Of a stretch of DNA of 9,249 bases, positions 6,552 to 9,249 are shown piece after piece; within the stretch, counting starts at the first letter, position 1, and each line of letters starts with the position of its first letter. The DNA is taken from NCBI GenBank assembly GCA_019118985.1, contig DWXX01000057.1, forward strand, positions 1-9,249. Direction: 5' to 3'. Origin of the DNA: Candidatus Faecalibacterium faecipullorum. GTDB lineage: Bacteria > Bacillota > Clostridia > Oscillospirales > Ruminococcaceae. Made by a program: the position numbers and the translations under genes. The notes under the pieces are model-generated. The model was not told the origin of the DNA. It searched no databases and saw only the letters and a list, made by a program, of their open reading frames with translations.

Positions 6552-7262
6552 TCACAAACCTTTTGCAAAGCCGGCCCGCAGGGCGCGCAGCGCGTCTTTC
6601 TGCTGCGGCGGGATGCGGCGGCTCTCCAGCGCCTTCTGCACCGCTTTGGCCCGCACCCAGGGCTCCAGCCGGGGCTCGGCCAGCCAGGGCCAGGTCTCCT
6701 CCGGCTGTTTGGCCAGGGCGGTGGCGAAGAACCACGCCGCCATCATCCGCACATAGTATTCCTCCGAGCGCACCGCCCCCGCCCATGCGAGGTAGGCGGG
6801 GCTGAACGTGCCGTCGTCCAGGTAATAGCGCATCAGCATCCCGAGGCCGTAGCGGACGGTGTAGGTGCGGTCGGAACCGATCCACCGCCGCACCGGCGCG
6901 ATCAGCTCGCCGGTGTGCCGGGCAAAGACCGGCGGGCTGCAGCAGTCGCAGGTGGCCCAGTTGTCGATATAGGGCAGGAAGGCTTCCACCCCGTCCAGGG
7001 CCGCGCCGTAGTCCCGCAGCCGCTCCAACAGGAAGGCGTGGAGGTTGTTCTCCTCATAATACAGGTGGGGCGCCGCGGCGAGGAAGGCTTCCGCCTTCGC
7101 CCCGCCAGCCAGCTCTTTTGCCAGGCGGCGCAGCGCGGGGGTGCGCACCCCGATCACCGCGCCGGGCGGCAGGGTGGGCAGCAGTTTCTGCTGAAAGGTC
7201 TGGTATTGCTTGTCCTGCATGGCGAACAGCCGGGCGCGGACCGTTGCTGCGGCGTCGGGCAT
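6552..7262 (-). CDS. DNA alkylation repair protein, AlkD-like HEAT-repeat family
   Basis: This is a member of the DNA_alkylation (AlkD-like) family of HEAT-repeat glycosylases, which remove N3- and N7-alkylated bases without flipping them. The 236-residue protein has the family layout: an N-terminal QTFQQKLLPTLPPGAVIGVR segment, EENNLHAFLLERLRD at 71-85, and the hallmark IDNWATCD at 99-106, supplying Asp100, Trp102 and Asp106. It then has TVRYGLGMLMRYYLD at 135-149 and a second Trp at 177 in MMAAWFFATAL. These correspond in type to the Trp/Asp/Trp DNA-contacting residues of AlkD, though I cannot align them exactly. The start at 7260-7262 follows AAGGGGAG, and a promoter lies at 7299-7327. Some family members are catalytically weak, so activity is inferred. 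No clear terminator follows; its transcript may run into pyrH. Confidence 0.88.
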   Translation of the reverse strand: MPDAAATVRARLFAMQDKQYQTFQQKLLPTLPPGAVIGVRTPALRRLAKELAGGAKAEAFLAAAPHLYYEENNLHAFLLERLRDYGAALDGVEAFLPYIDNWATCDCCSPPVFARHTGELIAPVRRWIGSDRTYTVRYGLGMLMRYYLDDGTFSPAYLAWAGAVRSEEYYVRMMAAWFFATALAKQPEETWPWLAEPRLEPWVRAKAVQKALESRRIPPQQKDALRALRAGFAKGL

Positions 7263-7298
7263 GGCGCGTCTCCCCTTTCCGGTTTTTGTCCTGCCCCT

Positions 7299-7327
7299 AT
7301 CTTACCGGAAAGCGCGGTGCCTGTAAA
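7299..7327 (-). promoter_or_regulatory. sigma-A-like promoter for the alkylation repair gene
   Basis: On the minus strand TTTACA (7327-7322, five of six to the -35 consensus) and TAAGAT (7304-7299, four of six to the -10) are spaced by 17 bases, about 36 bases before the start codon. It points away from the tRNA promoter at 7351-7379, so the two units diverge. Confidence 0.6.
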
Positions 7328-7350
7328 GCCGCCCCGCGCAAATTTTGCAC

Positions 7351-7379
7351 TGGACTTTTGGGGCGCGGCGTGGTATAAT
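7351..7379 (+). promoter_or_regulatory. promoter for tRNA-Gly
   Basis: TGGACT (7351-7356, four of six to the -35 consensus) and a perfect TATAAT (7374-7379) are spaced by 17 bases, and the tRNA begins 13 bases after the -10. A better-looking TTGCAC at 7345-7350 is 23 bases from the -10, too far to serve. Confidence 0.7.
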
Positions 7380-7392
7380 ACCAGCCATAAGT

Positions 7393-7467
7393 GCGGGTAT
7401 AGTACATCGGCTAGTATAACAGCCTTCCAAGCTGTGGAGGTCGGTTCGATTCCGATTACCCGCTCCA
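7393..7467 (+). tRNA. tRNA-Gly, anticodon TCC, with encoded CCA
   Basis: All four arms fold. The acceptor pairs GCGGGTA (7393-7399) with TACCCGC (7457-7463), with discriminator T7464 and encoded CCA 7465-7467. The D stem is GTAC/GTAT. The anticodon stem is ACAGC/GCTGT around loop CTTCCAA, with anticodon TCC at 7426-7428. The T arm is GTCGG-TTCGATT-CCGAT. The sequence resembles the Gly(TCC) tRNAs of B. subtilis and E. coli. It decodes GGA and GGG glycine codons. It is a single tRNA with its own promoter and terminator. Confidence 0.96.
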
Positions 7468-7470
7468 CCC

Positions 7471-7510
7471 AAAACCACCTGGGAACGTTCGTTTTCGGGT
7501 GGTTTTCTTC
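7471..7510 (+). terminator. intrinsic terminator of the tRNA-Gly unit
   Basis: Bases 7471-7486 pair with 7491-7506 over 16 positions, three of them G-U, around a GTTC loop. The outer nine pairs (AAAACCACC with GGTGGTTTT) are perfect Watson-Crick. The 3' arm ends in TTTT and runs into CTTC. It begins four bases after the tRNA CCA. A GC hairpin, GGCCCC 7516-7521 with GGGGCC 7525-7530, follows just downstream. Confidence 0.8.
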
Positions 7511-7557
7511 ATAGCGGCCCCGCGGGGGCCTTTGGATGCAGGAAAGGAGCATGCGGC

Positions 7558-8283
7558 ATGGATAAGCGCAGGGTCAGTCTGGTTTTGGGGTGGTGTTTCC
7601 TCGCCTGCGGGGTGCTGGGGCCGGTCTGGGCCCTGTCGGCCGGGCAGATGAGCGGCCCCGCCCTGCTGGCAGGACTCTGCCTTGTGCCGGGCTTTCTGCT
7701 GCTGAAGGGCGCCCGCCGCGCCCCCGACGCCGACACGCCCGGGGAGGCCGGCGCCCAAGACGACCAAACCGCCCAAAACGCGCAGGATGCGCAGGACGCC
7801 CCCGACGGCGCGGCCGACCTGTACTGCCCCGACCCGGCCCGCACCCGGGTGGACGTCCATCTGCAGGACCGCCGGCAGGCCGCCGACCTCGCCCCCCGCT
7901 ACCTCGAGCAGGCCCGGCAGGCCGCCGCCGTGCTGAACGCCACCGCCGACCCCGACGAATTTTTCCGCCAGTACGACTACCTGCTGGGGCGGATGGTGGT
8001 GCTGGCCGAGTGTACCAAATACCTCCGCTTCGGCGGCGAGCAGCCCCAGCTCACCCTCGCGCGGCTCTGCCGCCAGAGCTACCGCGACCATGTGGGCAAG
8101 GCCATGATCGACCGCTGCTGCGACAAGGCCCGGGCTGCCGGCAGCCCCCAGGCCGCGGCCGCAGCCTTCGACGCCGCCTTCGCCCCCTGCCTTGACCAGA
8201 TGAGCGACGCGCTGCGCCGGTACCAGGCCGACAAAGCCCGCCAGCTCGCCGACGGCGCAGAACATACAGAAACAACAAACTAA
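7558..8283 (+). CDS. unrecognised protein with two N-terminal membrane helices and a helical C-terminal domain
   Basis: I do not recognise this gene. The 241-residue product starts MDKRRVSLVLGWCFLACGV and has two hydrophobic segments at about 6-26 and 34-50 in hairpin arrangement. A linker rich in Asp, Ala, Gln and Pro follows at about 53-87, including the small repeat AQDAQD. The rest (about 95-232) looks alpha-helical and mostly cytoplasmic. Its most distinctive stretch is DPDEFFRQYDYLLGRMVVLA at 131-150, followed by ECTKYLRFGGEQP. A comparable pattern (NPxxFFxRYdxL, then a helix ending in xYxxfxG) occurs in uncharacterised clostridial proteins as I remember them; this is not verified. The start follows GGAAAGGAG at the right spacing. 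No promoter is evident between it and the tRNA terminator, so expression may depend on readthrough. A strong terminator ends it. Confidence 0.85.
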   Translation: MDKRRVSLVLGWCFLACGVLGPVWALSAGQMSGPALLAGLCLVPGFLLLKGARRAPDADTPGEAGAQDDQTAQNAQDAQDAPDGAADLYCPDPARTRVDVHLQDRRQAADLAPRYLEQARQAAAVLNATADPDEFFRQYDYLLGRMVVLAECTKYLRFGGEQPQLTLARLCRQSYRDHVGKAMIDRCCDKARAAGSPQAAAAAFDAAFAPCLDQMSDALRRYQADKARQLADGAEHTETTN

Positions 8284-8295
8284 CGCAGACCACCG

Positions 8296-8328
8296 ACAGG
8301 AAGCCCAGACCGGGCTTCCTGTTTTTTT
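8296..8328 (+). terminator. strong intrinsic terminator after the 7558-8283 gene
   Basis: ACAGGAAGCCC (8296-8306) and GGGCTTCCTGT (8312-8322) form a perfect eleven-pair stem with a five-base loop, followed by an uninterrupted run of T to 8328. It lies 12 bases after the stop codon and separates this gene from the XRE operon. Confidence 0.92.
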
Positions 8329-8349
8329 GCAGCAAAATGGAAAGCGCGC

Positions 8350-8378
8350 TTGACATTCCGCCCCGCCTGTGATATCAT
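8350..8378 (+). promoter_or_regulatory. near-consensus sigma-A promoter of the XRE operon
   Basis: A perfect TTGACA (8350-8355) and TATCAT (8373-8378, five of six) are separated by 17 bases. Transcription would start near 8385. This is the strongest promoter in the window, which suits a gene kept in check by a repressor. Confidence 0.85.
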
Positions 8379-8386
8379 ACAGTTAC

Positions 8387-8402
8387 GGAAAGGAAACTTT
8401 CC
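8387..8402. promoter_or_regulatory. inverted repeat at the transcription start, candidate XRE operator
   Basis: GGAAAG (8387-8392), GAAA and CTTTCC (8397-8402) form a perfect six-base inverted repeat with a four-base centre, beginning a few bases after the predicted start point. Another GGAAAG half-site lies at 8339-8344, just before the -35 box. The position fits an operator for a dimeric HTH repressor. As RNA it would be a small hairpin with a GAAA tetraloop. Operator function is inferred. Confidence 0.5.
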
Positions 8403-8429
8403 ATCAAGGTCACAGAAAGGGGGCAGCCC

Positions 8430-8636
8430 ATGAAGAACCGTCTCGAAGAGCTGCGCAAGGCCCGCGGCATCAAGCAGGAGGAACTGGCCAGCGCGCTGGA
8501 GGTGTCCCGCCAGACCATCGGCTCGCTGGAAAACGGGCGGTATAACCCGTCCATCCTGCTGGCCTTCAAGATCGCGCGATATTTCGGCCTGGCCATCGAG
8601 GATATTTTCATCTATGAAGAGGAGGGAGACACATGA
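8430..8636 (+). CDS. XRE-family helix-turn-helix transcriptional regulator, 68 residues
   Basis: This is a small Cro/C1-type DNA-binding protein that is essentially one HTH domain. It starts MKNRLEELRKARGIKQEELA. The helix-turn-helix covers about residues 15-36, with recognition helix SRQTIGSLENGRYNP and the following hydrophobic PSILLAFKIARYFGLAIEDIF of the standard HTH_3 fold. The protein ends in an acidic EEEGDT. It belongs to the group of 65-70-residue regulators often found next to a membrane protein gene in Firmicutes. The start follows AAAGGGGG at suitable spacing. Its stop overlaps the next start as ATGA, so the two are probably translationally coupled. It likely represses its own promoter through the adjacent inverted repeat, which is an inference. 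Confidence 0.93.
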   Translation: MKNRLEELRKARGIKQEELASALEVSRQTIGSLENGRYNPSILLAFKIARYFGLAIEDIFIYEEEGDT

Positions 8637-9055
8637 AAGAAAAGCTGCCCTTTATCATTTACATCGTGATCGGGGCCGCCCTGATGGCAGCCAGCCTGCC
8701 ACAGATAGACAGCTATTACGGCAACCTGGTGTTTTGGATGGGGTTCGGGACGGTCTGCGCCGAGAGCGTCCACCTGCTCAGGCACTGCTGGTGGCAGAAC
8801 CCTGCGCGCAAAGACGCCTATCAGGCCAAACAGCAGGAGGCCCACATCAACGCCGTAGACGAGCGCAAGCAGATGCTGCGGATGCGCGCGGGCTGGCTGA
8901 CCAATCAGCTCATGTCTTTTACCCTGCTGGGGTTGGAATTTGTGCTGGCCCTGCTGCAGGCCCCGGCGTGGGTCATCGCCATGCTGTTTGTGCTGTGGGT
9001 CGGCCAGTATATCATAGGCACCATCATTTACCACCGGCTGGAAAAGCGGATGTGA
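8633..9055 (+). CDS. small four-helix membrane protein paired with the XRE regulator
   Basis: This is an uncharacterised integral membrane protein of 140 residues. Hydrophobic segments lie at about 5-22, 30-50, 90-109 and 112-133. Between helices two and three is a charged cytoplasmic loop (about 55-88) with the motif DERKQMLRMRAGWLTNQ. A DER-x-x-I/L-x-x-x-A pattern in that position recalls DUF2178-type membrane proteins that accompany small HTH regulators; I hold this only loosely. There is no signal peptide or catalytic motif. The start overlaps the XRE stop by four bases (ATGA), with AGGAGGGAG seven bases upstream inside the XRE gene. The gene ends eight bases from the stop of a convergent sigma factor gene. 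Its job is unknown; membrane or envelope stress sensing with the regulator is a guess. Confidence 0.88.
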   Translation: MKEKLPFIIYIVIGAALMAASLPQIDSYYGNLVFWMGFGTVCAESVHLLRHCWWQNPARKDAYQAKQQEAHINAVDERKQMLRMRAGWLTNQLMSFTLLGLEFVLALLQAPAWVIAMLFVLWVGQYIIGTIIYHRLEKRM

Positions 9056-9067
9056 GGGGCGCCTCAC
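9052..9067. other. hairpin spanning the convergent gene ends
   Basis: GTGAGG (9052-9057) and CCTCAC (9062-9067) pair perfectly around GGCG. The stem contains the stop codons of both convergent genes (9053-9055 on plus, 9064-9066 on minus). Neither side has a T-tract, so it is at best a weak bidirectional 3'-end structure. Confidence 0.4.
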
Positions 9068-9249
9068 TCCCCCCATCCCTGCCGCAGCAGCCGCAGCGCG
9101 TGGGTCTCGAGGCGGGAGACATAGCTGCGGCTGATGCCCAGCAGCTGCGCGGTCTCCAGCTGGGTCAGGGGCGGCTGCCCCGCCAGGCCGTACCGCAGCA
9201 GTATGAGCTGCCGCTCCCGCCCGGGCAGCCCCTCGATGAGGGCGCGCAG
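9064..9249 (-). CDS. RNA polymerase sigma factor, sporulation SigK/SigE-like, C-terminal end only
   Basis: Only the last 61 codons are inside the window, and the 5' part lies beyond 9249. The reading begins LRALIEGLPGRERQLILLRY, then LTQLETAQLLGISRSYVSRL, which is sigma-70 region 4.2 with its helix-turn-helix for -35 recognition. GISRSYVSR is typical of the sporulation sigma factors; it looks closer to SigK than SigE, whose helix I recall as ISQSYISRLEK. The tail RLLRQGWGE is short. Gln and Leu residues (TQLETAQLLG) replace the more usual TQxEIAxxLG, so it may be a divergent paralogue. The gene converges on the XRE/membrane operon. Sigma-70 family is firm; the SigK assignment is not. Confidence 0.85.
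   Translation of the reverse strand: MRALIEGLPGRERQLILLRYGLAGQPPLTQLETAQLLGISRSYVSRLETHALRLLRQGWGE

Noticed and set aside
7456..8265. Minus-strand open frame of 269 codons opposite the 7558-8283 gene
   Set aside because: The plus-strand frame has a good ribosome binding site, membrane helices and a terminator just after its stop. The minus frame is Gly/Val-rich, lacks a supported start, and runs through the tRNA terminator.
8387..8402. Reading the GGAAAG/CTTTCC repeat as a terminator or riboswitch
   Set aside because: There is no T-tract after it, it is too short for a riboswitch, and its position at the start point fits an operator better.
8430..9055. Toxin-antitoxin interpretation of the XRE/membrane pair
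   Set aside because: The membrane protein has four helices and a large charged loop, unlike short single-helix toxins, and no toxin motif is visible.
1..9249. CRISPR array, insertion sequence, prophage or integron signatures
   Set aside because: I found no spaced direct repeats, transposase or integrase motifs, or terminal inverted repeats. The tRNA 3' end is not repeated elsewhere in the window, so no integration site is supported.

Overview
The window is a GC-rich (well above 60 percent by eye) chromosomal segment of a Gram-positive, probably spore-forming member of the Firmicutes/Clostridia. An Oscillospiraceae-like gut bacterium is the best guess. The signs are the Firmicutes-type gene order pyrH-frr-uppS-cdsA-dxr-rseP-ispG, AGGAGG-type ribosome binding sites before nearly every gene, and a sigma-70 region 4 resembling sporulation sigma factors. 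The genus is inferred, not shown.

Positions 1-6463 are a minus-strand housekeeping cluster. In transcription order it holds pyrH (UMP kinase), frr (ribosome recycling factor), uppS (undecaprenyl-PP synthase), cdsA (CDP-diacylglycerol synthase), dxr (MEP pathway reductoisomerase), rseP (site-2-type membrane protease) and ispG (MEP pathway Fe-S enzyme, cut by the window start). It joins translation and nucleotide supply to isoprenoid, lipid-carrier and phospholipid synthesis: dxr and ispG feed isoprenyl diphosphates to uppS, and cdsA supplies phospholipid precursor. A good sigma-A-like promoter precedes pyrH. A clear intrinsic terminator lies between frr and uppS, so the distal five genes may be attenuated or separately controlled.

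Positions 6552-7510 hold a minus-strand AlkD-like DNA alkylation repair gene and a divergently transcribed tRNA-Gly(TCC) with encoded CCA. Each has a recognisable promoter, and the tRNA has its own terminator.

Positions 7558-8328 hold an unrecognised plus-strand gene for a protein with two predicted N-terminal membrane helices, a low-complexity linker and a helical C-terminal domain, closed by a strong terminator.

Positions 8339-9055 hold a compact two-gene operon: a 68-residue XRE-family repressor and a four-helix membrane protein overlapping by ATGA. It is driven by a near-consensus promoter with a perfect inverted repeat just downstream that could be an autoregulatory operator. Positions 9064-9249 are the C-terminal end of a convergent sigma factor gene.

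Nothing here is a clearly new defence or mobile system. The items most worth a second look are the frr/uppS terminator, the XRE/membrane pair with its palindrome, and the unrecognised membrane protein gene.
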